Assembly: GCA_001600055.1 (NCBI GenBank)
Contig: BCIV01000007.1
Location: forward strand, 890,216-954,215
Reading direction: 5' to 3'
From: Filobasidium wieringae
Taxonomy: Eukaryota; Basidiomycota; Tremellomycetes; Filobasidiales; Filobasidiaceae
DNA length: 64,000 nt
Both the position numbers and the translations under genes were made by a program. Positions within the stretch are counted from its first letter, which is position 1; each line of letters starts with the position of its first letter. The notes below the pieces were generated by a model, which did not search any database, was not told the DNA's origin, and saw only the letters and a list, made by a program, of their open reading frames with translations. This document shows, in pieces, positions 10,280 to 24,364 of the stretch.

Positions 10280-10289
10280 TATATAAAGG
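10280..10289 (+). promoter_or_regulatory. TATA box (TATATAAAGG) of array gene 7
   Basis: It lies 83 bp upstream of the ATG at 10363, downstream of the duplicated ATGACGT...CCTTTGA element. Confidence 0.6.
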
Positions 10290-10362
10290 CGTCAAGCACT
10301 ATCACCCATCTTGCTAGCCAATGATTTCATTCAATTGCGCAACTCATACACCTCCCATCAGT

Positions 10363-10954
10363 ATGTCGAGCATCCCGTCAATCGCTCTTTCTTTTTCCAA
10401 GGATACGGCTACGAACACGATGAATACCATGTGAGTATGAAGGTATCGCACAAGAAGGGTAATCAACTAACTTCAGGGTGAGCAACAGGTCAACCGAGGA
10501 CAATGGTCATGGGGATCCAAGCATTATCTCGGGTAGCGGTCTATCCGCGGCGACATCTATTGCCAGACCTGCAAAGAAACGTATGTTTAGCATGATTATA
10601 CTGTTCTGGCAGGATGACAAGCTCTCCTATCAGAGGGTCGGGAAGTTCGACGAGAATCAGCGCAAACAGTTTGAGGAATCACTCCCGCTCCTTCTTGACG
10701 GGAAGTTAAGAAGATACGATCTGGCCACAAATCTTTTGCCAGACGTGGGTCGATTTCAAATCGGTTTTGAAAGAGAGAAAAAGAAGGGGAAATTGAATTC
10801 GTACACGACCTGTCCTCAGAGCGAGGAGAACTTGAAAGTGATTGTTGATCTGATCAACAATGTCTTCGAAGTTCAGTTCGAATTGGGCCCTGAAATAGAA
10901 GACTGTCTTGCGAGGGACCGTTTCTATGATGGTGTATTCGAAGTTGTAGAATGA
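10363..10954 (+). CDS. Array gene 7: small protein of unknown function, 181 aa
   Basis: Exon 1 is 10363-10430 (68 nt, phase 2, donor GTGAGT); exon 2 is 10477-10954 after ACTTCAG. The N-terminus is a Ser/Thr/Asn/Gly-rich linker. The body has a strand pair (MFSMIILFWQDDKLSYQRVG), a helix (ENQRKQFEESLPLLLDG), strands (GRFQIGFEREKKKGK) and a helix (SEENLKVIVDLINNVF), then an acidic tail. It is the last gene of the same-strand array and converges on LPD1, with 190 bp between stop codons. Function is unknown. Confidence 0.65.
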
Positions 10955-11144
10955 ATGACGACCGTATCCCTTTGTCCTAAATCAATGCCTTTAAAATCAC
11001 AAGCAATATCCAAGGCAGTGAGACGAGCAAGCGAACTTCCATGAATAAGAAAATATCTGCAATCCACTTAGTCTGTTAGGCGAAAATTACTGCTATTTAT
11101 CCTCATCATGCGGTCGTTATACAAGAAGGCAACGCAAATCCCGA

Positions 11145-13367
<2,223 letters not shown>

Positions 13368-13839
13368 GATTGTAGCAGTATTGTATAGGGAATTGGACTT
13401 TTAGATCGAGAGGGAGGCGAAGGTGGTGGTGCTGGACGTGGTCGTCGAGTAATATAAGAGTAGGCTCGGGTTGATCAGCTTGTCGCCGCTGCAAACTCGC
13501 CATGTCCGTTTCCGCTGAGGGCGACGCGTATTTACATTCCCATCAGTCAAGGATCCTTAGAAACGAGTATTCCCGATTCCGCGGATCACAACAACGCGCG
13601 GGAGGTTCCACTCTGCCTGCTTCTCGTTTCATCTAGTCATGTCATCATCAAGAACCAATTTACACATGCAACACATTCCTCTTCTCTTCCATTCTCTTCA
13701 CTCTACTTCATATGCATCTCCCAACTCTACATCCTTTTTGGTTGTTTACAGACCAAGCTCGTCACTACGAAATCAACGGGAACGCAACAGCTTATCAGTT
13801 TCACTTGATCAGTAGACGGTGGTGAGACCTCGTAGTGAC
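13368..13839. other. Interval between QCR2 3' end and LPD1 5' end
   Basis: It serves as the LPD1 promoter and leader and as the QCR2 3' region, both on the minus strand. A pyrimidine-rich stretch lies near 13675-13735. No gene was recognised. Confidence 0.5.
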
Positions 13840-15562
13840 TCACGCGTAAGGCAAGACGGCCAGGTCACCGACGGATACGACAGTAGGCTTGCTCTTGAAC
13901 AAAGTCTCAGCGGCCTATTAGAAATACGAATCAACCGATCATCTGAATCAGCCATCTCATCCTCTCATCGCCTATATACGTGCCCAACCCAGACTGACCT
14001 TGCTCAAAGATTTGGCCGAGACGCCCTCAAAGCTCTTCTGTACCTCCTCGACGCTCTTGATTCCCTCACCCTCCAAAAGCCTGGGTCCGTAGACGGCGAG
14101 GATCCCCTCCCTATCGTCCAAAAGACTGGCCGCCTTGAACTTGGCACCCGCCACGGCCTTCTTTACGTCTTCCTCTGCGACCTCTCCCAATCCCTTGAGA
14201 ATGGAGATGGCCTCTTGTGCCAATTGCTTGACTCCCTCGGAAGTAGGAGCGGTCACCTGGACCCCGATCAAAGAAGCGTCAGAGTAGGGGAGGATGAAGC
14301 TGGAGATCTTGGCTCCGGGTACCTTGGCAGCGGCCAAAGCGAGAGGGGTAGAACCGGGGACCCACTTGAGGGCGGATTCTCCTCCGATCAATTGAGGAAT
14401 GACGGCGAGTTCGGGAGAGAGCTCGGTCGTACCGTAAGCAATCAACATGGTAGGTTGACCCCCCGAGTGTCCGTCAAGGGGGACACGCTGTTCCCCTCCG
14501 TAGTACTTGGAACCACTCGCGGTCAAGGGACTACCACCACTGGCAGAAGCGGCTCCTCCAAACGCCTTGCTGACCGCACTGCTCAAAGCCTCGGTACTGA
14601 TACCCGTTCCGAGAACGGCAATGTTTCCCTTGGCGAAAGCCTTGCTAGCGAAACTCTTCACATCCCCAACGCTCAAAGGTGAGTGAGGGCTGGCGAACAG
14701 ACTGTTCCCGAGTCCACGACGGAATGCGGTCTGGTGAGCCAAATCCAGGGCGAGAGTGGAAGGAGTTCCGACGGCGTTCAAAGTCTCGGCTTGGATGGTA
14801 GGGAGGACTAGCTCGGAGAATTCGTGAGGGTGGTATTTGGAGGAAGAAAGGACGTTGGCGAGGAGCTTTACAAAGTATTCCCTGTGATTGTCGAGAAATC
14901 GTATCGTTCAGTTCCATTAGCACGGCCCGCACTCACACTCCCTTCCGAGGATTGCAAGCACTCACTCATCTCCCCTCAAGAACTCGGCGTTCAAGAACAA
15001 GTGTTCCCTCGTCAATCCAGCGGACAAGACTCCTCCGTACAATTCGGTCTCACGGACGATCTTGAGGGCGGAAGCGCTTGAGGTTGCCTGTTGAGGGAAT
15101 CAGGGTGGGTGAGTTATGATGGATGATGGATATTGGAGGAGGATTGTGGGGGACGAATAGCTGGGATTTGGTCGCATCACTTGATTGTGATTTGACCTAG
15201 CGGGATGCCAGCTCTAATGATCGATTGATGTATTCTGCTTGAAATCCTTCTTGCAAGCCTTCAGGCAACAAATCAATTTCATCCGGACCTCGACCCTTAT
15301 CCCAGCTAATTCCTGTTCCTGATCCCTCCCATCCCCGCTGATTTGAAACCTCTCCACTTACCTTGAAAGCAAAGTTCTTCAAAGCGTGTGCGACACCGGG
15401 CAAAGTCTCATACCTGCTTCCAGCCTTGATGACCACGCTGACGGAAGTGGTAGGCTGACCAGCATCGATTCCTGCGACCTTGACACCGGCCGACTCGGAG
15501 ACGGACGTGGCGTACGATCGAGCCGCACGGGGGATAGCGGTACGGAGAGATCGGGAGAGCAT
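13840..15562 (-). CDS. QCR2: Ubiquinol-cytochrome c reductase core protein 2, mitochondrial
   Basis: A matrix-side core subunit of respiratory complex III, from the M16 peptidase fold. Exons 15562-15362, 15087-14966, 14881-13999 and 13914-13840 give 426 aa, a normal length. The N-terminus is a presequence (MLSRSLRTAIPRAARSYAT), followed by VSVVIKAGSRYET and GVAHALKNFAF, then ETELYGGVLSAGLTREHLF and LALDLAHQTAFRRGLGNSL, all typical of the core 2 branch. The M16 zinc motif HxxEH is absent, as expected for QCR2. The first intron is unusually long for the window (274 nt). The gene lies upstream of LPD1 on the same strand and divergent from RSM10. Confidence 0.92.
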
Positions 15563-16457
15563 ATTCTAGATCTATGAGAAGGTGTGGAGAAGGGGGGAGG
15601 GGTGTATTTGAGGGAGGAAACGATGTCCTTGGTATGAGAGGAGAGATGATCGACCGGGACGAGCACTTTGGACGGATTCCCCCTGGGCTCCTGTGCTTTT
15701 CGTCTGATTCGATTGGGCGGACCGAGCCTGACACGTTTATCGTTTCTCTGTCCGCGCAACGGTACTCGAGCGGTTTATCCTGCCGTTCCGCGGTTCGACC
15801 CGTGAATGCAGAGAGATGATGGATGGGTAATACTTAGATCAAGCGTTCCACTGACGTTACGATTAAAGAAAGGACAGAGGGGGACATACTGACATAGCTA
15901 TCACCTAGTGCAATATGACTACCCTTCAAAGACTTTTCTATGAGCCAGTCGTGGACAAACTTGGGCAAAATGCAGCGCATCGACGCGGTTGTCGAAATCT
16001 GGGAGTGAGCATGTCATGCTGCCGAATTTGGATTCGGTATGACAAGACTAATGCTTCTAATTGCATACTCGTAGTGTTCAATGACCAGTGACCATTCCGA
16101 GTCAGCCTACAAAAATCGAAATGCGCGATGTACAAATGATCTTAGAACAATTTTTGGCTAACCAATCTTCTACTCTGCTTCCTATGTTCCCAGTCACTGC
16201 AACCTGTATCTTGAATCTCACTAGCTTCCCCATGCATTCTTTCAGCAAATAGCCAAGTCGATCGTTCAGGTGATCTCGATGCAGAAAAAGGTTTCAACGC
16301 CAGACCCAACTTGAAACGCACCGTGCCGCACGCGTGGAAAACATGTCAGGCTCACCAAAATCCAGGACAACCTTGACTTTCTGAATCGTCTAAACGTATC
16401 CAGTCCATCTGCCCTTGCTTGAGCACGACATTTATCATACATTTATCAACTATCATC
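15563..16457. other. Divergent promoter region of QCR2 and RSM10
   Basis: About 0.9 kb separates the start codons of two nuclear genes for mitochondrial proteins. Short frames inside, for example 15938-16135 on the minus strand, have no family pattern. No TATA box of the kind seen in the array was noticed near either start. Confidence 0.45.
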
Positions 16458-17250
16458 ATGTCTTTTGGAAGAACACCTAGTATGCTTGCAAGTACTTCGC
16501 GGACGGTCTTGGCAGAGGCTCGATTGGGATCAGGGCAGATTGGGAGAGTAGGGTTGATCAGTCGAACGCAGAGGGTCGAGGGGAGATCTATCTCATCGTA
16601 CGTTGAAATTATTACAGCCCATACTTTTATACTTATATGGAGGCTGACGGATCTTTCTGACGTACAGGACCACTCGACGAGCTAATCCAGAACTCACCAC
16701 TTCAAGTCAATCGAAGTCTTCTTCACCCCCAAGCCGACAGTCCAACATCCTCAGTCTCCCTCCTTCTCTACCTCGACCACATGGGATCCACGTAGCTACC
16801 CTCAAACTCCACGCTCATACTCCTGAACCTCTCGAACGGTTCTCACACTTTGCGATCCACACCGCCCATTCCCTCAATATGCCAGTCGCCAACCCCGCTT
16901 CCCTCCCTACCACCCGATCGTTATATACGGTCCTCAAGTCCCCTTTCGTCCATAAGAAAGCTCAGGAGAATTTCGAAAAGAGGGTCTATAAGAAGATCAT
17001 CAACGTCTACGACACTTCCCCCCAAGTGGTGGATATGTGGTTACGATACTTGAACAACAACTCGGTCCAGGGGGTTGGTATGAGCGTGAAGCTCAAAGAG
17101 TTCGTAGAACTTGGGACTGGGAGGAAAGAGGTGGAGGCTGTTCAGAAGAGGTTTGGAATGAGGGAAGAGATCGAGAAGCAGGCGGAGGGGCTTAAGAAGG
17201 ATTTAGGGGAGGATGAGGCTGTTGATCAGGCCGGAGAGAGTAAGGCTTGA
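16458..17250 (+). CDS. RSM10: Mitochondrial small ribosomal subunit protein uS10m
   Basis: Two exons (16458-16597 and 16668-17250) give 240 aa. Donor GTACGT and acceptor CGTACAG join in frame. The N-terminal part is Arg/Ser-rich (FGRTPSMLASTSRTVL), fitting a mitochondrial presequence. The S10 domain follows: THGIHVATLKLHAHTPEPLE-type strand and turn, LPTTRSLYTVLKSPFVHKKA, FEKRVYKKIINVY, and VVDMWLRYLNN. The extended charged helical tail beyond the S10 fold is common in fungal mitochondrial S10. It acts in the mitoribosome small subunit. The alternative upstream start at 16419 is not an ATG. Confidence 0.88.
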
Positions 17251-17758
17251 GAAGGCGGCGAGAGACCGGGGAGGAACGGAGATGGGGATGATGGAATATG
17301 TGATGACTGATGTACAGCAACACAAGAAGCATGTTTTCTGGTCGGTAATGGAGGGTCCATCGATCCTGAATTATCTACCGGACTTCCGAGCTTGCCAGGC
17401 ATCTCAGTAGAAGGGCGATTTCTCAACGCGCCTAAGAATCAACTGAGGTTTCTTATCCCGAGAGCCTGGTTGATTCGATCCCTGTACCTTGCTGCTTGTT
17501 TCTCATATCTCACATCGCACAAGATGATATACTTGCATTGACGTCGAAGCTGAGCCTTCTCGTGAACGTGCGTTGATATTGTTGGTATCGATCGATGTTC
17601 GATGTGGGTTTCACACTGTAAACAAACCACATTTAGGTGCAACCAGAGAATCTTGGAGGCTTGTTACTGGCCATATCCTGCTGCCAGAGCCCCGGTTTCG
17701 AGAACAAGATCTAGAAATATCGCTCTAGATCGTCTGGAGCTCTACTGAACTCCTCGAA
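17251..17758. other. Interval between RSM10 and SRS2
   Basis: It contains the RSM10 3' region and the SRS2 promoter. Nothing else was recognised. Confidence 0.45.
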
Positions 17759-20700
17759 ATGGCGCAAGAACGGACAATAGGCTTAGAATACCTTGGAAGC
17801 TTGAACACTGCTCAGCACACAGGTGATTGCCTCGATCTGCTCCATCGACTATCAGCAGCTCAAGCTATATTCCTTTGCCCTATTAGCCGTAACTTTCCCT
17901 CAAGATACTCCGCTTCAGATCTTAGCTGGACCTGGATCTGGAAAGACCAGAGTGCTCACAGCAAGAGTCGCATATCTCGTACAGTATTGGGGATTGCAGC
18001 CATGGGAGGTCACTGCGGTACGCTCAGTCCGCATTGCAAGATTGACTGCAGCTACTCATAACAATCTCTCTTGTTGATATAGGTAACATTTACGAACAAG
18101 GCGGCACAGGAGATGAGGAAACGGTTGAACGTTTTGCTAGGGGATCAAGTTGCTTCACGGCTCATTCTAGGTGCGTGTGGCTTGAGCTACCCGTATCTTC
18201 CAGGAAATTTACCTACACCGAATCATGCGATTAGGGACCTTTCATTCCACATGCGCGGGGTATTTGAGAAAACACGGTAGAATCATCGGTCTGCCGAATA
18301 ACTTTGCAATTATGGATGCCGAAGATGCGTGAGTACCATTACACACGTACTCTTGATCGTTGGTACTTACCAAAGCTCAAACCGATCCGAAACTATTTCA
18401 AGGAAGAAAGTCATCGGAGGGATCTTGAAGCCCATGTCAACGGAGTTGAAATCCAGATACATCTCGCTCAAGGATGGACAGGTCATGAGCGAGATTTCAA
18501 AGGCCAAAGCTAAAGAGGAAAGTCCGGACGCGTTGAAAGCTCGGGCTGAAGGTATGGGAAATCCAGGCGAGATTCTGAGCATCATCGCAGATGTAAGTCT
18601 TGGCTCAGATCTCTGTGCACCCTATCCTGCTAATTACCCCTCCCTGAACAGATATATCGGCAATACGAAGAAACCCTTCGATCAGCTGATTCCCTCGATT
18701 TTGATGATCTCCTGCTCTTCGGCCTCAAGCTTTTCCGAGCCGCCCCTAAGATTCTAGAGGATTGTAAACATATCCTTGTGGACGAATTTCAGGACACAAA
18801 TTCCACTCAGTACGAGTTGATGAAGCTCTTTGCGAAGCAGTCGGGGTGCATCACTGTGGTCGGGGATCCAGATCAAAGTATCTATGGGTGGAGATCAGCT
18901 GGTGAGACGGACTGAGTTGGGAAATTATACTGATTTGAGACTGAAGCTCGGAGCTTGATCTGGTAGATATTGAAAATCTGGATCATATGAAACGAGGTTG
19001 GTCACGTCGGACGTACGTGAGTTCTTTGATCGTTATTGAAATATTCTTGCCACACTAGACTTTCCTGAGACGGCAGCGGTCCACCTGGAGGAAAATTACC
19101 GATCGACAGGAGCAATCCTTGCCGCTTCGTTAGCAGTCGTGTCACAAGGTAAGCGTACATTGATCATCGCCATGTCGACTCATCCTGAGGTTAACTGTTT
19201 CGAACCTAGACAAGAAACGGGCAGCCAAAGGCCTTTTTACGTCGCATGGTTCTGGATATCCTGTCACCTTGAAAAGCCTGTTTTCGGCACATATAGAAGC
19301 GGCTTATATCGCAGAAGAGATTAAGAGGCTGATAGCTCATTCCGGGAACATGTTGGACCATAACGATTTTGCTGTGTTACGTGAGTTCTGCGGTGTGCTG
19401 AATTCTCGGCCGTACCGCTGATACGATATCTGTGCTCAACCAGTCCGGTACAACGCTCTGTCCCGCCCAATCGAGACGGCCTTACAGAAGGAACAAATCC
19501 CCTTCCGACTGATCGGAGGCCACAAATTCTTTGAGCGAGTCGAGGTCAAGGATCTACTTTCGTACTTGCAGCTGGTCGACAACGCGAATTACTACGTCAG
19601 TTTTCCGATGCTCGATCCTTCATCCAGTCTCTCAATAGGTTGTCCGCTTTGTAGCCCGCGTTTGCGAGAGTGGTGAACGTACCTAAGCGTGCGATAGGAG
19701 ACAAGGTAAATGCTAGCTACTAGTAGCCTAGCCTTAAAAGATCAGCTGACCCGAAATGCGATGCAGTCTGTGGAAGACATCCTTGCGGAATCGAAAAGAC
19801 AAGGCATCACGAGCATGGAGTTGTGTGAAAAGATTGTAGACGGCGAAACCGTTACCGGCGTGAAAGCCGGGCTAAAGAAGAACCTGACACCGTTTGTGAA
19901 GGCAGTCCGGGAAATCAGGGTTCAAGCGAAGAAGGTGAGCTAGGAAACTAAACGGTCTCACTTAACTATTCTGAGTCTAATCTTTGTTTGGGCGTCAGGG
20001 CACCTCTGTTGCTGATCTCATCAAGACATTGATCGACAAGATCGGCTACGAGGAACATCTGAGAAAGACCCAGCCTGACTTCGATTCTCGGTGGGAGAAT
20101 GTAAAAGAGCTGGTAGGTATCCGCTACTGCCTAAGCGATTTGTTCCTCATCTACTTCTGCTCAGATCTCGTNTGCCGTCNTCNNNNNNANANAANAATCG
20201 AAGGGTTTGAATTTGCCTGATGTTGAACTGGAAGGATTCATCTCCGCCAAAGATTTCGAATCGCCACCAGAACCGGAAGACGTGAAGCCTGTGCTGCATC
20301 CTATCTTTCAACGTTCCGTCAGTGGTTCAAGTAGCGATACTCCATTGAATCGCTCGTCCAAACCCAAGCCGAAAAGGAAGGGGAAACGTAAATCTGAGGT
20401 CGAGGAGGAATCGGTATTACGAGACCTCGAATATGGCGAAGAAGATGACGAAGTGGTTTTGCTGGACCGTATCGACAAATTGCCCGCGACGGAAGGTCTG
20501 CCTAACGGAGTCGATATTCAGTCAGTATCTAGCGGTGTCTGTATTATAGCCTACGCTCATCGATTGAAAATAGCCACACTCCGTTACGTACCTTTCTAGA
20601 GGCTTCCATGCTTTCAACTGATACGGAAAGTAAAGATGAGGATAATAAGACACCAGTCCGTATCTCAGATCTTCAAAAGTGCCTTTCATCTGAGTCGTTG

Positions 20701-22063
20701 TCTTCTCCAGAAAGTCACGCTATGTACCGTTCACGGTGCGAAAGGTCTCGAATGGCCAGTCGTATTTCTACCATGCTGTACGTAAGCGATCCTTTTAGCA
20801 ATGTATCTGGCCGTGTTGACCTAGATTCTTATAGTGGAAGACGGGACATACCCGTTTTATCGAAGCGTCGAAGAAAACGAAGTTCGAGAAGAAAGGCAAG
20901 CTTCATGCCTGCAGATTCCTGAAGTGCGGTACTGATGACTGCTCGACAGGCGCTTGCTTTACGTCGCTATGACTCGAGCTCAATCAACTCTCGTGCGTGT
21001 GTGCTGACAGCTTTCTCTCGAGCGTGGCGTTTGACATCTTTCCGCGACTCAGGTCTTAACCCATGCTAAGAATCGAATGCTTGGCGGAACTGACCAAGAG
21101 AGAGCCTTGAGCGCTTTTATCGTCGACGCTCAACAGAAATCACCGGTTCGTTCCGAGCTGCTCAAGACATCCAGACAGTGCTAATCGACGCTTGTGATAT
21201 CCAGGCGATGTTTGTGAAATCGGCGCCAGACGTATCGAAAGAGGATCGAGAGTTGTTTGCGAAGATTCTCGGTCGACCGCCCGTTTCGGAAGGAGAGGTA
21301 GCACTCGCGATCGAAACTTAGTGAGTCCAAAGCTGGCGTCCAAGTCAGACACTCTGCTCATAAGTATAACGGCAGTCGAGAGAGTGCCAAACCGTTACCC
21401 GATTTTGTAGGCAACAAAAGAGGCGGAACAGATCAGATGTTTTGGTTCAACTCTCACAAGAAAGAGAGTCGAGCTACGGAATACTGGTCCTCAGAGAAAG
21501 ACGAATACTCGCTACCTCCTATGGAGAAAGGTTCCGCCCAGAAAGCCATGGCTGTACCGACCGAGGAGAGATTCGAACCCCACGGCACGGGATTCATGTC
21601 AGCGCGCACGAGACTGCTCGACAGGGTCGCGGAACGGTTCAACGAGAACCCACGAGTGGGTGGTGGAAGTAGTTCCGGCAAAGGGAATTCTCTACGAGCC
21701 AAGATGGAGTACTCTGAAACTGCTAGCCTAGACTTTGGGCAGGGCGGGGATATGACGGCTGCGGGCGGAAGTGGGAAGACTGATTTTACGAAATCAAACA
21801 AGGCGTCTTTGAGCGCCATGAAGTCGATCGGGTTGCCACCGCCTGTCACTACGCTTTGGAAAGAAGAACCTGTTCGCGGTGGTTCTCCAGTGACTGTGAA
21901 TAACTTTCAAAGCGCATCAAGCAGTTCGTTGTCGTTCATGAAGAACCTGGGTATGCCGGATGTCGCGGCGGAACCCGTACGCAAACCTGGGAGCGGGAAC
22001 AAGCGGTTAGGATTGGGACGTCCGGTAGCCCCTTGGGGTAGTAAGCGGTCGAAAGGGGAGTGA
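17759..22063 (+). CDS. SRS2: SRS2-like superfamily 1 ATP-dependent 3'-5' DNA helicase
   Basis: A UvrD/PcrA-type helicase that in fungi removes Rad51 from single-stranded DNA and limits recombination. Many short introns interrupt it. Exon 1 is 17759-17822 and joins 17887, giving HTAVTFPQDTPLQILAGPGSGKTRVL with motif I at about 17927-17947. Further motifs are VTFTNKAAQEM (Ia), GTFHSTC, the Walker B motif VDEFQDTN (about 18777-18800), VVGDPDQSIYGWR (III), HLEENYRST, TVHGAKGLEWPVVFLP (V, about 20727-20775) and RLLYVAMTRAQ (VI). The C-terminus is a long polar tail ending KRSKGE at 22063, as in Srs2, where it carries interaction sites. Ambiguous bases at 20172-20195 fall at an exon boundary and hide a few residues. 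Confidence 0.9.
20172..20195. other. Cluster of ambiguous bases (N)
   Basis: Single Ns at 20172, 20180, 20190, 20192 and 20195 and a run at 20183-20188 occur inside SRS2, near an intron acceptor. This looks like low-quality consensus and not a scaffold gap of standard length. Confidence 0.95.
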
Positions 22064-22199
22064 TTTTGAAGGGGATGTTTTAGAGCATGTTAGATCTGTA
22101 GCTTCTTATCGTTAGGATTACGGGCATCTTGTGTAGCATTATTATTATATCATCTCTACGGGTTGATCATCTATGACATTTGTGACCTATTCGTCACGT

Positions 22200-23391
22200 T
22201 CATTTGCTCAACAAGTTCAACGCATCTTTGGCTTCCGAATCGCTCAACCCGACCTGATCCCATCCACCCTCTTCCTTGCCCCATCGAATGATCACGCTGG
22301 ACAACGAAGATTTCTGTTCTGCCGATAATCCATCCTTCTCCGCGATCCCTACCAACGCCCTGAACGATTTCTCAAGTAAATCATGGTCTGGTTCTTCCGA
22401 CCCGTCCGGTCCAAGAGGTAGCGGATCGGTCAAGGAGGACATCAAAGCTTCCGTCAATCCATTCTCCTTGAGCGCGGCTACCATTTCTCTACTAGAGCTC
22501 GACCCGTTCGCACCCTCTCCGCTCTGCATGATCAAAGTCCCTATCAAGAACGCTATCTTCCTCCTAATCGTCCCCTCTGGATCTCTCAGGCCTTGTCTCA
22601 AAACCCCCCAACCTCGGCTGGATTCCTCGTTCAGGGAGGAGAGGGCTTGGGGATTATGTTTCAGGGCGGCGGAGAGGGCGTAGACGGCTTTGGCCCGGGT
22701 CTGAGGGGAGATAGTGACGGAGGAATTTGTTGGGTGGGTGGAAGAGATGAGGGGATAGATGCGGGGAAGAGGGTTGTGCGTCAAGAACTGTGGGCAAGAT
22801 TCGGTTTGGTGAGATTTCTTCTTCGACAGTTACGAAGAGGAAAAAAAAAACACTCACTGCTTGTTGAGCTTTATCGTTATTTTGAATGGCAGTACCGCAG
22901 ATCCAGCAGGCGTGCGCGATCACAGGATCTTGAGCGGATTCGAGTAGGGAGAGGATGGATGGCCACATTTGCATGTTTTCGATGTTACAGGCGTTATCTA
23001 TCAGTTCGATGAGCTAACAACAAGGTTGTATCCATCAGATCGAGGAGACAAGGATGGTAGGTATCAATTAGGCAAGGCTTACCATCTCGAAATCATCTAA
23101 AGCGAAAACTCTCTCGTCGATATCGAGCTTCTCATCCAGAGCGACGTTCAGCTTTTCACGCATGATGACCGCATCTCCCTTTCCCATGATATGATCCAAC
23201 ATATCCGATGTCAGATCCGATCTTAGCTGTGGAGTAGGAGCCGCATCGTTTGAGGAAGGAGCGAGCTGGACCTCTGGACCAGAGGATTCGTTGTCCGATG
23301 GATGGAGGGCAGCTCGAGGTGCCGATGAGCGGTTGGAGGTGTCGGTGTTGGCGATTGACCAGGTGAGGAGGGATTGTAATGGGTCAGCCAT
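22200..23391 (-). CDS. FES1: Hsp70 nucleotide exchange factor Fes1
   Basis: Fes1/HspBP1 proteins promote ADP release from cytosolic Hsp70 through armadillo-like helical repeats. Exons 23391-23083, 23013-22858 and 22787-22200 give 350 aa. The signature start MADPLQSLLTWSIANTD matches the Fes1 N-terminus. The helical region follows: LIELIDNACNIENM and WPSILSLLESAQDPVIAHACW, then the segment with NNDKAQQA, TRAKAVYALSAALKHNP, and DPEGTIRRKIAFLIGTLI. A Ser/Pro/Gln-rich insert lies at residues 25-60. It converges on SRS2, leaving about 136 bp between stop codons. Both splice junctions are phase 0. Confidence 0.9.
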
Positions 23392-24364
23392 GGTTCTGGT
23401 AGTGGTGATGATCTGTAGTGATGTATGTGTGTGTCTGGGAAAAGTCGAGGCAAATGTAAGCTGTTGGTTACTTTCAACAATTTCTGAATCAGAGCAATTC
23501 GACTTATTTGAGAACGTTCCAGTCAAATCGCCGCTTACGTAAGAAAATCAGCTGACGCATATTTGGCCGATAAGGTGGCAAACAATATATGTCATGCGAT
23601 GTCGCTCCTCTTCATCGGCTGGTTACTTCGGGACCATGTCTGATTGGGATTCCATCATCTAATAGGCATCGTCATATTTCAATTCAATCGAAAGGGCTGG
23701 CGTGACTTGGCGCGCTCGTTTGATCTGAATTGAAGAGTGCTCGACCTCTTCATATTGTCTTTAGCATGACAGAGTCTAAAACCAACCTGCCGAAACGACA
23801 CCCGCTGCATCTTTAGCTATCTTCAAAACCGACAGACGATCTAAGGACTTTGATCATGCATTTTGTACCTTCTCGATAAGTTTTGTGCGGTGAATACATC
23901 ATGTACTATGATGACCGATTGAGCAACGCTTTCACATATACTCCAGGCATAGGCTTGTCTGGCTTTCACTTACAAATCAATAGAAGAAGTAGATTATCGA
24001 TTCTGCTACTTACATTGCCATTGAGAGAAAACGATGAACACAAGGGTCTGGCATGCCTCCTGCCTGTGCGATAACACCGAGGGTATCAGGAATTCAAGGA
24101 GTTCCCCCACTTATGTGTATCAAGTCACCTAGGTTTTTTTTTTTCGTATATCCCGATCAGTACATGGCTGTGTGAGCGTTCATCAGCGACAGGACCTTTG
24201 CCCGCAAGGTGAAACTCGAGGCAGCACGATCATGCGATTTAGCTTCCGATCATCTGGTCTCGCATAAGTTTACATCCGGTACCTCTTCTAATCATCCGAA
24301 TCGTTCAACTTCCAACTCGCAACACGAAAAAAACCCTAAACCGATTCAACTTCGGACGAACCCA
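23392..24364. other. Divergent promoter region of FES1 and FMT1
   Basis: Nearly 1 kb without a recognisable gene. A 63-codon frame at 23883-24074 lacks family features. A T-run lies near 24134. Confidence 0.4.

Larger units (their letters stand above)
9958..10362. other. Promoter interval with an imperfect direct repeat
   Basis: No gene was found. Two 27-bp units (10156-10182 and 10200-10226) match at 23 of 27 positions; each begins with ATGACGT and ends with CCTTTGA. They precede the TATA box at 10280. Confidence 0.55.

Noticed and set aside
13819..14682. Plus-strand 287-codon frame
   Set aside because: Antisense to QCR2; long only because of codon bias on the true strand.
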